A stretch of 64,000 nucleotides of DNA from Streptomyces sp. NBC_00258. GTDB lineage: Bacteria; Actinomycetota; Actinomycetes; Streptomycetales; Streptomycetaceae. This document shows, piece after piece, positions 49,328 to 58,491 of this stretch (within the stretch, counting starts at the first letter, position 1; the number at the start of each line of letters is the position of its first letter). The position numbers and the translations under genes were made by a program. The notes below the pieces were generated by a model. That model did not search any database, was not told where the DNA came from, and saw only the letters and a program-made list of their open reading frames with translations. The DNA lies in assembly GCF_036182465.1 (NCBI RefSeq), contig NZ_CP108081.1, positions 3,596,001 to 3,660,000 on the forward strand, in the 5' to 3' direction.

Positions 49328-50860
49328 GTGCCCGCACCCCGATCCTTACTCACCCTCGTCCCCCGCCCCACGGAGGCCGCGCTCCGGCCGGGACACTTCA
49401 CGCTCGACGCCGACACCGCGCTGCACATCGGCGCGGGCGCCGAACCGGCCGCGGAGTTGCTGCGCACCCTGCTCGCCCCCGCCACCGGGCTGTCCCTGCG
49501 ACCGTCCCCGGACGGACGGTTCGCCCTGGCGCTCGACCCCGGCCTCGGCGACCTGGGTGAGGAGGGGTACCGACTCACCGTCGACCCGCACGCCGTGCTG
49601 CTGCGCGCCGCACACCTCACCGGTCTGCTGCGCGGGATCCAGACGATCCGTCAACTCCTGCCGCCTCAGGCCCTGTCGGCGGCTCCGGAGCACGGCACGC
49701 CGTGGCTGCTGCCGTGCGCCGACGTCACCGATGTCCCGCGGCACACCTGGCGCGGCGCGATGCTGGACGTGGCACGCCACTTCCAGCCCGTCTCCTATCT
49801 GCGCCGGTACGTCGACGTGCTGGCCCTGCACAAGATCAACGTGTTCCATCTACATCTCACCGACGACCAGGGCTGGCGCATGCCGGTCGCCGCCCGTCCC
49901 AAGCTCACCGAGATCGGCGGCCATCGCGCCGAGTCCCGGACCGGCCCGGCCGGCAGCGGCACGTACGACGGCGTCCCGCACGGTGGGGCGTACACGCGGG
50001 CCGAACTCGCCTCTCTGGTGCGGTACGCGGCCGCTCGCGGCGTGACCGTCATGCCGGAGATCGAGATGCCGGGGCACGTACGCGCCGCTCTCGCCGCCTA
50101 TCCCTCACTGGGCAACCACCCGGACCGCAGCCTCGACGTCTGGACGCGCTGGGGTGTGTGCGACACCGTCCTCGGTGTCCACGACGAGGTCCTCGACTTC
50201 TGCCGCACCGTCCTGGAAGAGGTCATGGACGTCTTCCCGTCGCCGTACATCCACCTCGGCGGCGAGGAGTGCCCCACCACCGAGTGGACGCACAGTGCCC
50301 CCGCGCGCGAACGGGCGGCGGCGGAAGGGCTGTCGACCCCCGAAGCGCTGCACGGCTGGTTCCTCGGACAGATCGGCGACTTCCTCGTCCGTCGCGGACG
50401 CCGCCCGGTCGGCTGGGCCGAGACCGGGGCCGAACTGCCCCTGGACTTCACCGTGATGACCTGGCGCGACCCGTCCCACACCCTGACGGCGGCCCGCCGC
50501 GGCCATCCCGTGATCAACGCGTACCACCGGGCCACGTACCTCGACCACGCCCAGTCCGACGACCCGAACGAGCCGCCGGCCCAGCCCGGCACCGTCGTCG
50601 ATCTGCGCGCGGTCCACGCCCACGACCCCGTCCCCGAGGACGCCGACGCCGAGACGGCCGGGCGGGTGCTCGGCGCCCAGACCCAGCTGTGGACCGAGTT
50701 CGTGACCACGCCCGCCCACATCGAGTACCTCACCTACCCGCGGCTGTGCGCCCTCGCCGACCGTGGCTGGAGCGGCGCGACCGACTGGGCCGACTTCCGT
50801 GCCCGGCTCGGCGAGCACACCGCCCGGCTCGACGCGCTCGGCATCCGCCGCCACCCCTGA
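49328..50860 (+). CDS. cytoplasmic GH20 beta-N-acetylhexosaminidase with TTA codon 7
   Basis: A 510-aa glycosidase of family GH20. An N-terminal alpha/beta domain (about 30-120) precedes the TIM barrel with HLHLTDDQGWRMP and HLGGEECPTTEW. The key pair is E313-E314, where most GH20 enzymes have Asp-Glu; Asp aligns the substrate acetamido group, so this change merits testing. There is no signal peptide, so it acts inside the cell on imported chitooligomers. GTG 49328 follows GGAGGCG. Codon 7 is TTA (49346-49348), read by the bldA tRNA, so translation may depend on development. It is the fourth gene of the importer operon. Confidence 0.9.
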   Translation: MPAPRSLLTLVPRPTEAALRPGHFTLDADTALHIGAGAEPAAELLRTLLAPATGLSLRPSPDGRFALALDPGLGDLGEEGYRLTVDPHAVLLRAAHLTGLLRGIQTIRQLLPPQALSAAPEHGTPWLLPCADVTDVPRHTWRGAMLDVARHFQPVSYLRRYVDVLALHKINVFHLHLTDDQGWRMPVAARPKLTEIGGHRAESRTGPAGSGTYDGVPHGGAYTRAELASLVRYAAARGVTVMPEIEMPGHVRAALAAYPSLGNHPDRSLDVWTRWGVCDTVLGVHDEVLDFCRTVLEEVMDVFPSPYIHLGGEECPTTEWTHSAPARERAAAEGLSTPEALHGWFLGQIGDFLVRRGRRPVGWAETGAELPLDFTVMTWRDPSHTLTAARRGHPVINAYHRATYLDHAQSDDPNEPPAQPGTVVDLRAVHAHDPVPEDADAETAGRVLGAQTQLWTEFVTTPAHIEYLTYPRLCALADRGWSGATDWADFRARLGEHTARLDALGIRRHP

Positions 50861-50908
50861 CCCTGTCCGTTCCGGGAATCACCCCCACCTTTCTGGAGAG
50901 GAACAACG

Positions 50909-52336
50909 ATGAGACTCGCGAAGAAGAGGCTGCGCGCCACCGCTCACACCGCCGTCGCCGTGGCCATGGGCGCCGCCGCGCTCACGGCACTCCCCACCAC
51001 CGCGAGCGCGGCCGCCGACGGGCTGAGCGTCCAGTACCGTACGAGCGCCACGGGAGCCGGCGCCGACCAGGCCGAACCCTGGTTCAAGGTGACGAACACC
51101 GGCACCACCAGCGTGCAGTTGAGCGGCGTCAAGGTCCGCTACTACTTCAAGGCCGACTCGGCGGGCGCGACCTACCGCTTCGCCTGTTCCTGGGCCGTCA
51201 AGGGCTGCGCCAACGTCACCGGCACCTTCGGTACGCTCGCCAACCCGACCGCCACGGCCGACCGTTACCTGGAGGTCGGCTTCACCTCCGGTGCCGGTTC
51301 GCTCGCCCCGGGCGCCGACACCGGAGACCTGCAACTGCGCTTCCACCAGGCGAACTGGGCGTCCCTGAACCAGAGCGACGACTACTCGTTCGGCGCCTCC
51401 CGGACATCGTACGGAGACTGGACCAAGGTCACGGCCCAGTCGGGCGGCACCCTCCTGTGGGGCCAGGCCCCCGCGGGCAACGGGCCGACGGACCCGCCCA
51501 CCGACCCGCCGACCGATCCTCCGGCGGAGGGCGCCGCGCTGTTCGACGACTTCAACTACAGCGGCCACACCGACCCGAGGATCTCGGCGCACGGCTGGAG
51601 CGTGCGCTCCAACTCCGGTGGCCCCGGCGTGCCCGGCGCCACCTGGGCGCCCGAGAACGTCACCTTCGCCACCACGGGCGGCAACTCCATCATGAACCTG
51701 GAGACCTCGACCGCCGGCACCGCGGCGAGCACCGAGCAGACCGAGATCCTCACCAGGGCGACGAAGTTCAAGAACGGCACCTACGCGGCCCGGGTCAGGT
51801 TCAACGACGCGCCCAAGTACGGCCCGGACGGCGACCGCCTCGTCCAGACGTTCTTCACCATCAACGACCTCAAGGCACCGATGGCGGACGACTACGCCGA
51901 GTACGACTTCGAGTACCTGCCCAACGGCGGCTGGGGCGAGCCGGCCAACATCCTCTACACGACGTCCTGGGAGACCTACCAGCCCGACCCGTGGGTGGCG
52001 GTCAACCAGCACACCGAAGCCCGTCGGAGCTTCAGCGGCTGGCACGACCTGGTGCTGACCATCGACAACAGCACCATCAAGTACTACATCGACGGACAGC
52101 TCTTCGGCACCCATGACTCCGCGTATCTGCCGGAGCGGCCGATGTCGATCAACTTCAACCAGTGGCTGATCGACCTCGCGGGCCAGACCAGCACCACGGC
52201 GCGGGCGTACGACCAGCAGGTCGACTACGTCCTGCACGTCAAGGACCAGGTCCTTTCGCCGGCGCAGGTCACCGCCAGGCTGAACGCGTACCGCGGGGCG
52301 GGCACCACGTTCGAGGACACCGTCCCCGGCAGTTGA
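50909..52336 (+). CDS. secreted CBM3-GH16 glycoside hydrolase
   Basis: A 475-aa secreted protein. After a signal peptide (to about residue 35) comes a family 3 carbohydrate-binding module (about 37-185; LSVQYRT, WFKVTNTG, GDLQLRFHQANWA), a TDPPTDPPTDPP linker, and a C-terminal concanavalin-like GH16 domain (about 210-460). The catalytic motif ExDxE is E331-D333-E335 (AEYDFEYLP), nucleophile first and acid/base last. Likely substrate is a beta-glucan, bound via the cellulose-type module. ATG 50909 follows GGAGAG. It is 48 bp after the GH20 gene and may share its transcript. Confidence 0.88.
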   Translation: MRLAKKRLRATAHTAVAVAMGAAALTALPTTASAAADGLSVQYRTSATGAGADQAEPWFKVTNTGTTSVQLSGVKVRYYFKADSAGATYRFACSWAVKGCANVTGTFGTLANPTATADRYLEVGFTSGAGSLAPGADTGDLQLRFHQANWASLNQSDDYSFGASRTSYGDWTKVTAQSGGTLLWGQAPAGNGPTDPPTDPPTDPPAEGAALFDDFNYSGHTDPRISAHGWSVRSNSGGPGVPGATWAPENVTFATTGGNSIMNLETSTAGTAASTEQTEILTRATKFKNGTYAARVRFNDAPKYGPDGDRLVQTFFTINDLKAPMADDYAEYDFEYLPNGGWGEPANILYTTSWETYQPDPWVAVNQHTEARRSFSGWHDLVLTIDNSTIKYYIDGQLFGTHDSAYLPERPMSINFNQWLIDLAGQTSTTARAYDQQVDYVLHVKDQVLSPAQVTARLNAYRGAGTTFEDTVPGS

Positions 52337-52351
52337 GCGGCCCCGGGCCGG

Positions 52352-53365
52352 TCACCCTCCGCTGCCGGGCCGACGGCTCGCGGCCGTCCTGACGATGGTC
52401 GTGCACCATTCGAGGTCCGCGGCGTCCACGGGCGCCGCGGACACGGTGTCGAGCCACCGCTGCCAGAGGTCCGCCCTGCTCCACGCGGTGAAGCGGCGGT
52501 GCGCGGTGGAGTGCGAGATCCCGAACTGCGCCGGGAGTTGCTGCCAGCTGCAGCCCGAGGTGAGGACGTAGACCACGGCGGTGAGGGCCGCGCGTTCGTT
52601 CGCGGATCCTGAGGCAAGCAGCGGTTCGGCGGCGGCCCACAGCGCGTCCGGTACGAGATGCCGTGCCAGGACCGGGCTCAGCGTGGCGGAGCGGTGGTCG
52701 CGGATCTCCTCGCCGTCCGTCGGTGCGGGCGTCGGCGACGGTTCCCCGGCCGCCGGGCCGCCCTCCTCCTGGAGCCCGGTGGCCGGGTCCGCGGTCTCGT
52801 CCGTCGGCCGGTCAGCTCCCTGGTCGGCGGTCTGGGACCGGTAGGTGCGCCACTGGGTCAGCAGGTCGTGGTGGCTGCCCCGGACCCAGCGCATGTAGTC
52901 GCGCATGTTGCCCAGTCGGCGTCGGGGCGCCTCCTCCTCCGGGCCGAGCAGTTCGATGGCCCGCTCGGCGAGCTGCTCCTGCCGGTCCAGATAGCGGCGT
53001 TCACCGGCCAGGAAGCTGCCCCACACGTCGTCGTCGACGCGGAAGTAGTGGCTGCGTTCCCCCGGCACCGCGTGCCGCCTGATGAAACCGGCCTCGACCA
53101 GGCGACGGGTAGCCAGCGAGACGGAACCGGCGCTGACCCGCAGGGCCCGGGCGAGCGCCGCCGACGAGACGTACGGAACATCCGTGATGAGCAGGTAGGC
53201 GATGATGCGGCCGTCCATGCGGCTGCTCCCGGCCGCCTCCCAGACCAGGCCGACCTCCTCCACGAAGGACTCCCGGCTCCAGCCGCCGGCACTGTCCTGA
53301 TGTCCGGGGCCGTCGTGACGTCCGGAACTGTCGTGCGCGGTACTGGCGGGAGCCTCGCCGGGCAT
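52352..53365 (-). CDS. GbsR/MarR-type regulator fused to IS5-type transposase N-domain
   Basis: A 337-aa fusion. Residues about 35-175 form a GbsR/MarR-type winged helix (IAYLLITDVPYVSSAALARAL, SAGSVSLATRRLVEAGFIRR, GERSHYFRVDDDVW). An acidic Pro/Thr-rich linker follows (176-235). Residues 236-330 match the DUF4096 N-terminal module of IS5-family transposases (LVPDALWAAAEPLL, VVYVLTSGCSWQQLPAQFG, TAHRRFTAWSRADLW), cut just before the DDE core; the place of the first catalytic Asp reads IVRTAAS. No inverted repeats or DDE follow. ATG 53365 has GAGGAGG at 5 nt. It diverges from an eight-gene peptide operon it probably controls. Confidence 0.82.
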   Translation of the reverse strand: MPGEAPASTAHDSSGRHDGPGHQDSAGGWSRESFVEEVGLVWEAAGSSRMDGRIIAYLLITDVPYVSSAALARALRVSAGSVSLATRRLVEAGFIRRHAVPGERSHYFRVDDDVWGSFLAGERRYLDRQEQLAERAIELLGPEEEAPRRRLGNMRDYMRWVRGSHHDLLTQWRTYRSQTADQGADRPTDETADPATGLQEEGGPAAGEPSPTPAPTDGEEIRDHRSATLSPVLARHLVPDALWAAAEPLLASGSANERAALTAVVYVLTSGCSWQQLPAQFGISHSTAHRRFTAWSRADLWQRWLDTVSAAPVDAADLEWCTTIVRTAASRRPGSGG

Positions 53366-53379
53366 TGATTCCTCCTCGT

Positions 53380-53405
53380 AAACTTTCATCTCATCTTAAA
53401 AGTTT
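53380..53405. promoter_or_regulatory. AAACTTT-N12-AAAGTTT palindrome before the fusion regulator
   Basis: Perfect 7-bp arms at 53380-53386 and 53399-53405. It is AT-rich and lies between the fusion regulator and the divergent binding-protein gene, so it can regulate both. Autoregulation is likely. Confidence 0.6.
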
Positions 53406-53537
53406 CGCAGCTTTGCATTGACATGGCATCTCAGCGACGCCCAGTATCCCGGTACGCGCCCTGGTGAGCACCCGGTCGCCCAGGTCCTTCACCCGGGGCC
53501 GGGCCATGGCGCGCCCCTGCTCTCCCATGGAGTCGTC

Positions 53538-55142
53538 TTGCCCAGATCACCCATGTTCACAGCCCCGGCGAGCCTATCGTCGGCCCTCGTTCTCGCCCTC
53601 GTCTGTTCCGGTTGCTCCGGCGGCTCGAACGACAGCGGCGGTTCGGCGGGGACCGGCGGATTCTCGGTCGCCGTCGCCGAGCCCGACCATCTCACCCCGG
53701 GCCGAAGCACCGTCGGCTGGGACCAGCTGCGCGCGCTCTTCGCCCCGCTGGTCAAGGTCGACGCCAAGGGCGGGATCAGCTACGTACAGGCGAAGTCGGT
53801 GACCTCCACCGACGCCCGGCACTGGACCATCAAGCTCCGCCCCGGCTGGAAGTTCCACAACGGCGAGGCGGTCACCGCCCAGAGCTACGCCGACGCCTGG
53901 AACGCCACCGCCTACGCCCCCAACGGCTGGGCCGGCAACGGCCAGCTCGCCGGCATCGAGGGCTACGCGGCGCTGAACCCGGCCAAGGGCAAGCCGAGGA
54001 CCAGGACCCTCTCGGGCGTGAAGGCCGTCGACGCCACGACCCTGGACGTCACCCTCACCAGCCCGGACAGCCAGTTCCCGCTCCAGCTCACCCCGAGCCA
54101 GCTCGGCTTCTACCCCATGCCGAAGGCCGCGTTCAAGGACCCCAAGGGCTACGACAAGAAGCCGATCGGCAACGGTCCGTTCAGGATGACCTCCGCCTGG
54201 AAGGCCGACGAGGGCACCACGGTCAGCGCCTACGCGGCGTACCGGGGGCCGAAGCCGAAGTCGTCCGCGATCACCTTCAAGAGCTACGCCGACCTCAACA
54301 CCGCGTACACCGACGTGCAGGCGGGCAACATCGACCTGGCCTATGTGCCGGTGAGCAAGTACGGCCAGGCCAAGGCCGACTTCGGGGACCGGCTGCACAC
54401 CTACGACGCTCCGTCGCTGGAGTTCATGGGCCTGCCGCTGCAGGGCAGGAAGTTCGACGACGTCCGGCTGCGCAGGGCGCTGTCCATGGCGATCGACCGG
54501 TCCGCGGTCAACAAGGCCATCTACGGCGGCCTCTACACCCCGGCCACCTCCCTCACCCCGTCCTCCGAGGTCGGCGCCGAGACCGGCATCTGCGACGCCT
54601 GCGAGTACGACCCGGCCGCGGCGAAGAAACTGCTCAAGGAGGCGGGCGGCTGGTCCGGTGAGCTGACGATCACCTACCCGGGCGGGCTCGGCCTCGACGA
54701 GCTCTACAAGGCGGTCGCCAACCAGCTCAGGCAGAACCTGGACATCGCCGACGTCAGGGCCCAACCGACCGCAGACTGGGCCGAGTTCAGCGAGAAGGCG
54801 TTCGGCGGGAAGATCACCGGGCTCAACCACTCGCACTGGGGCGCCCTCTACCCGAGCATGCAGGCGACCCTGCGCGGCATCTTCACCGAGGCCGGCGGCT
54901 GCCAGGTGTGCAGCCACTACAGCGACGGCGACGTCGACAAGCTGCTCCAGCGGGCCGACAGCGCGCCCGACACGGCCTCGGCCGCGAAGCTCTACAACGA
55001 AGCGCAGAGGCGCATCCTCCAGGACTTCCCGGTGATCCCGCTCTTCTACGGCAGCTACATCTACGCCAGCACCCCCAGGGTGACCGGGGTGACCGTGGGC
55101 CCGGCCGACGTCGAGCTCAGCCGGATATCCGTCGTCGGCTGA
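53538..55142 (+). CDS. ABC solute-binding lipoprotein, family 5
   Basis: A 534-aa SBP_bac_5 lipoprotein. The signal peptide ends CSGC (C26 as lipid site, though -3 is Cys, which is unusual). The fold has KLRPGWKFHNGEAVTAQSYADAW, PIGNGPFRM and RRALSMAIDRSAVNKAIYGG. TTG 53538 is chosen because GGAG lies 5 nt upstream; ATG 53553 is possible. First gene of the peptide operon, divergent from the fusion regulator. Ligand is likely an oligopeptide. Confidence 0.88.
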   Translation: MPRSPMFTAPASLSSALVLALVCSGCSGGSNDSGGSAGTGGFSVAVAEPDHLTPGRSTVGWDQLRALFAPLVKVDAKGGISYVQAKSVTSTDARHWTIKLRPGWKFHNGEAVTAQSYADAWNATAYAPNGWAGNGQLAGIEGYAALNPAKGKPRTRTLSGVKAVDATTLDVTLTSPDSQFPLQLTPSQLGFYPMPKAAFKDPKGYDKKPIGNGPFRMTSAWKADEGTTVSAYAAYRGPKPKSSAITFKSYADLNTAYTDVQAGNIDLAYVPVSKYGQAKADFGDRLHTYDAPSLEFMGLPLQGRKFDDVRLRRALSMAIDRSAVNKAIYGGLYTPATSLTPSSEVGAETGICDACEYDPAAAKKLLKEAGGWSGELTITYPGGLGLDELYKAVANQLRQNLDIADVRAQPTADWAEFSEKAFGGKITGLNHSHWGALYPSMQATLRGIFTEAGGCQVCSHYSDGDVDKLLQRADSAPDTASAAKLYNEAQRRILQDFPVIPLFYGSYIYASTPRVTGVTVGPADVELSRISVVG

Positions 55143-55220
55143 CCGTCCCGCACCGTGCACGTACGCGTCCGCCGGCACCCGCGCCCCCGTACCCCCGACA
55201 CCCCGGAGATCCGCACCAGC

Positions 55221-56657
55221 ATGACCGCCGCGACATCCGAGCAGTCCGCCCCCGCCATGCCGCCCCCCGGGAACTGGGTACGGCACGCGGCGACCGTCCC
55301 CGAGACCCACGCCTACCCGGCCGTGGACGAACTCCTCGCCTCCTTCAGGCAGTTGGCCGCAGCTCATCCCGGCCTGGTGACCGAGAGCCGGATCGGCACC
55401 TCCACCCTGGGCGAACCCCTGTACTGCTTCACGGTGGGCGAAGGACCCGCGAGCCTCACGACGGACGGGGACGGCGGATACGTCGTCGTCGGCGGGGTGC
55501 ACCCCAACGAGCCGGTCGGCGCGGTCACCGCCCTGCACCTGGCCACCGCCCTGTGCGAAGGCCCGGAGCTGCGCGGGCACTTCGGCGGGGCCTGGCACAT
55601 CGTGCCCTGCATCGACCCGGACGGGGCCCGCCTCAACGAGGGCTGGTTCGCCACCCCGACCGACAAGCGCAACTACGGACGCCACTTCTACCGGCCCGCC
55701 GGCAACGAACAGGTCGAGTGGACCTTCCCGTTCGCCTACAAGAAGGCGTGGTTCGACCGCGTACTGCCCGAAACCCTGGCGCTGATGCGGTTGTTGGACG
55801 CCACCCGGCCACGCTTTCTCACCACCCTGCACAACTGCGAGGCGGGCGGCGTCTATTACTACATGAACCGTCCGGCTCCGGAGCTGTACGGCGTCCTGAC
55901 CGAGATCCCGGCCTCCCTCGGCATGCCGCTGGCGACCGGCGAACCCGAGGCCGCCCACGCCCCGGTCTACTCCCCCGCCGTCTACGGCTGCATCGACATG
56001 AAGGACGCGTACGACTATCTCGAAGGGCTCGGCGTCGACGCCGCCGCCAAGATCGCGGGCTCGTCGAGCGCCGCGTACGCCGAGCGCTACGGCACCTTCT
56101 ACTTCGTCACCGAGGTCCCGCACTGGAGCCATCCGGACGCCGACGACAACACGCCGACCGAGCAGCGCCACGCCGACGTGGTCCGGGGCCGGGCGCGGGC
56201 GCTGGGCGAGGCCGGGACCTTCCTCGGCGGCATCCTCGACGCGGCGAACCCGCACCTGACCATCCGGTCCCCGTTCCTGCGGGCGGTCCGCGACTTCGTA
56301 CCGTCGCTGGCCGAACTCGCGACGATGGAGTCGGCCCGCGCCGACGAACTGCCCGACCGGGCCGCCACGGTGTCCGAACGCTTCGACTGCGAAGCCGGTG
56401 TGCACAGTCTCCGCGTCCGCTTCGGGGGCATGCTGCTGCGCGCCCTGAACGCGGAGGTGGTCGCGGGCACCGCCACTCCCGAAGTACGACGCTGCCACGG
56501 GGAGTTGCTGGAGACGTACGAGACGTGGGAGCGCGAGGCCGGCCCGGTCACGGGCGACCCGATCGCGATCTCCACGCTGGCCGGGATCCAGTACGGGGCG
56601 CTGCTGGCCGCCGCGGACCACGCCCGCGCCCGTGACATCTCGGGGGACCCCGGATGA
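55221..56657 (+). CDS. M14-family zinc carboxypeptidase-like protein
   Basis: A 478-aa protein of the M14 carboxypeptidase group: zinc ligands H94 and E97 (GGVHPNEPVG) and H204 (LHNCE), and a candidate general base Glu in TEVPHW. No signal peptide is present, so it acts in the cytoplasm on imported peptides. ATG 55221 is used; a GTG at 55155 is possible but has no better ribosome site. The stop overlaps the next permease start as ATGA. Its role with peptide importer and amidohydrolase suggests final breakdown of a special peptide or N-acyl compound. Confidence 0.82.
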   Translation: MTAATSEQSAPAMPPPGNWVRHAATVPETHAYPAVDELLASFRQLAAAHPGLVTESRIGTSTLGEPLYCFTVGEGPASLTTDGDGGYVVVGGVHPNEPVGAVTALHLATALCEGPELRGHFGGAWHIVPCIDPDGARLNEGWFATPTDKRNYGRHFYRPAGNEQVEWTFPFAYKKAWFDRVLPETLALMRLLDATRPRFLTTLHNCEAGGVYYYMNRPAPELYGVLTEIPASLGMPLATGEPEAAHAPVYSPAVYGCIDMKDAYDYLEGLGVDAAAKIAGSSSAAYAERYGTFYFVTEVPHWSHPDADDNTPTEQRHADVVRGRARALGEAGTFLGGILDAANPHLTIRSPFLRAVRDFVPSLAELATMESARADELPDRAATVSERFDCEAGVHSLRVRFGGMLLRALNAEVVAGTATPEVRRCHGELLETYETWEREAGPVTGDPIAISTLAGIQYGALLAAADHARARDISGDPG

Positions 56658-57577
56658 CGTACCTCATACGCCGCCTGCTGGAGGCGCTGCTCGTCTTCTT
56701 CGGTATCAGCCTGGTCATCTACGCGATGACGTACGTCCTGCCGGGCGACCCCATCGCCGCGCTCGCCGGCGACCGGCCGCTCGCCCCGAGCGTGGCGCGG
56801 GCCCTGCGCGAGCAGCACCATCTCGACGATCCGTTGCTGGTCCAGTACGGCCACTACCTGGCCGGGCTCTTCCACGGCGATCTCGGGACCGACTTCAGCG
56901 GGCGCCCGGTCGCCGAGCAGATGGCCGACCGCTGGCCGGTCACCCTGAAGCTGGCGCTGACCGCCTGGGGCATCGAGGCGGTCGTCGGCATCGGGCTCGG
57001 GGTGATCGCCGCGCTGCGCCAGGGAACGTGGACGGACCGTACGGTGCTCGCGTTCACGATCGGCGCCACCTCCGTGCCGGTGTTCGTGCTCGCGTACACG
57101 GCGCAGGTCGTCCTCGGTGTGCAGTTGGGATGGTTCCCGGTCGCCGGGACCACCGACGGCTGGCCGACGAGCTATCTGCTGCCCGCGCTGTGCGTCGCGG
57201 CCTTCGGACTGGCGTCGGTGTCCCGGCTGGTCAGGGCCGAGGTGATCGAGAACCTGCGCGCCGACTACGTACGCACCGCCGTCGCCAAGGGCCTCACCCG
57301 GCGCCGGGTGGTCGGCGTCCACGTGCTGCGCAACTCCCTCATCCCGGCCGTCACCTACCTCGCCATCGACCTCGGATACCTGCTCGGCGGCACCGTGATC
57401 ATCGAGGGCGTCTTCAACCTCCCCGGCATCGGCCAGCTGCTCTTCCAGGCCGTCCGCGCCCACGCCGGACCGACGGTGGTGGGGGTGTCGACCGCTCTCA
57501 TCCTGATCTTCCTGGCCGCGAGCGTCCTGGTCGACCTCCTCAACAGCCTCCTGGACCCGAGGATCCGCCATGACTGA
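56654..57577 (+). CDS. ABC permease, DppB type
   Basis: A 307-aa permease with six helices: YLIRRLLEALLVFFGISLVI at its start, the EAA-like ENLRADYVRTAVAKGLTRRR and the final NSLLDPRIRHD. ATG 56654 overlaps the previous stop. Channel partner is the next gene, which overlaps its end by 8 bp. Confidence 0.92.
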   Translation: MTYLIRRLLEALLVFFGISLVIYAMTYVLPGDPIAALAGDRPLAPSVARALREQHHLDDPLLVQYGHYLAGLFHGDLGTDFSGRPVAEQMADRWPVTLKLALTAWGIEAVVGIGLGVIAALRQGTWTDRTVLAFTIGATSVPVFVLAYTAQVVLGVQLGWFPVAGTTDGWPTSYLLPALCVAAFGLASVSRLVRAEVIENLRADYVRTAVAKGLTRRRVVGVHVLRNSLIPAVTYLAIDLGYLLGGTVIIEGVFNLPGIGQLLFQAVRAHAGPTVVGVSTALILIFLAASVLVDLLNSLLDPRIRHD

Positions 57578-58484
57578 CGCCGCTCTCTCCCCTGAAAAGC
57601 TTGGGACACACGGGACTTCGCCCGAGGCTTCGTTCGGGGCCCCGGGCGGGACCTGGCACGAGCTGCGCCACAGGCCGGTGTTCCTCCTCACCGGCGGCTG
57701 CGCCCTTCTGCTCCTCCTGCTCGCCGCCGCGCCGGGGCTCTTCGCGGGCTGGTTCGGCCACGGCGACCCGACCGTCTGCGACCTCGGCCACAGCGCCGGG
57801 GGCCCGGCCCCCGGACACCCCTTCGGATACGACGTCCAGGGCTGCGACCTGTACGCCAACGTCATCCACGGAGCGGGCGCCTCGCTCGGCGTCGGCCTGC
57901 TCGCCACCGGCCTCGGGCTCGCCGTCGCACTGGTCCTCGGCTGCCTCGCAGGGATGGCCGGGCGGATCGTCGACAGCGTGATCGCCAGGATCACCGACGT
58001 CTTCCTCGGCTTCCCGTTCCTGCTCGGCGCGATCGTCGTCCTCAACAGCTTCACCACCCGGGACGTGCCGACCGTGGCCGGAGTGCTGGCGCTCTTCGGC
58101 TGGCCGACCATGACCCGGGTGGTACGGGCGTCGGTACGATCGGTGCGCGAGGCCGACTACGTGGTGATGGCCCGCAGCCTCGGCGCGAGCCAGTGGCACA
58201 TCGTGCGCAGACACGTCCTGCCGAACGCCCTCACCCCGGTCCTCGTCCTCGCCACCATCACGGTCGGCGGAGTGATCGTCGCCGAAGCCGCGCTGACGTT
58301 CCTCGGTGTCGGGCTCCAACCCCCCTCGATCTCCTGGGGACTTCAGCTCGCGGGAGCCCAGAACTCCTTCCGGACCCACCCGCACCTGCTGGTCTTCCCC
58401 GGGCTTTTCCTGTCCTTCACCGTCTTCGTGCTCATCACCTTCGGCGACACCGTGCGTGACGCCCTGGATCCGAGAGGCCGGTGA
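57570..58484 (+). CDS. ABC permease, DppC type
   Basis: A 304-aa permease. It has the typical HPFGYDVQGCDLYANVIHGA block and an EAA loop SLGASQWHIVRRHVLPNAL. Six helices. ATG 57570 overlaps the previous gene. The next gene starts 7 bp after its stop. Confidence 0.92.
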   Translation: MTDAALSPEKLGTHGTSPEASFGAPGGTWHELRHRPVFLLTGGCALLLLLLAAAPGLFAGWFGHGDPTVCDLGHSAGGPAPGHPFGYDVQGCDLYANVIHGAGASLGVGLLATGLGLAVALVLGCLAGMAGRIVDSVIARITDVFLGFPFLLGAIVVLNSFTTRDVPTVAGVLALFGWPTMTRVVRASVRSVREADYVVMARSLGASQWHIVRRHVLPNALTPVLVLATITVGGVIVAEAALTFLGVGLQPPSISWGLQLAGAQNSFRTHPHLLVFPGLFLSFTVFVLITFGDTVRDALDPRGR

Positions 58485-58491
58485 CTCCCCC

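Noticed and set aside
52352..52650. Remnant of an insertion sequence
   Set aside because: Only the DUF4096 module is present and it is in frame with the regulator; no inverted repeats, target duplication or DDE core were seen nearby.
53574..56621. A 1015-aa open frame on the minus strand
   Set aside because: It runs antisense to the binding protein and M14 genes, has no domain features, and arises from the third-position GC bias.
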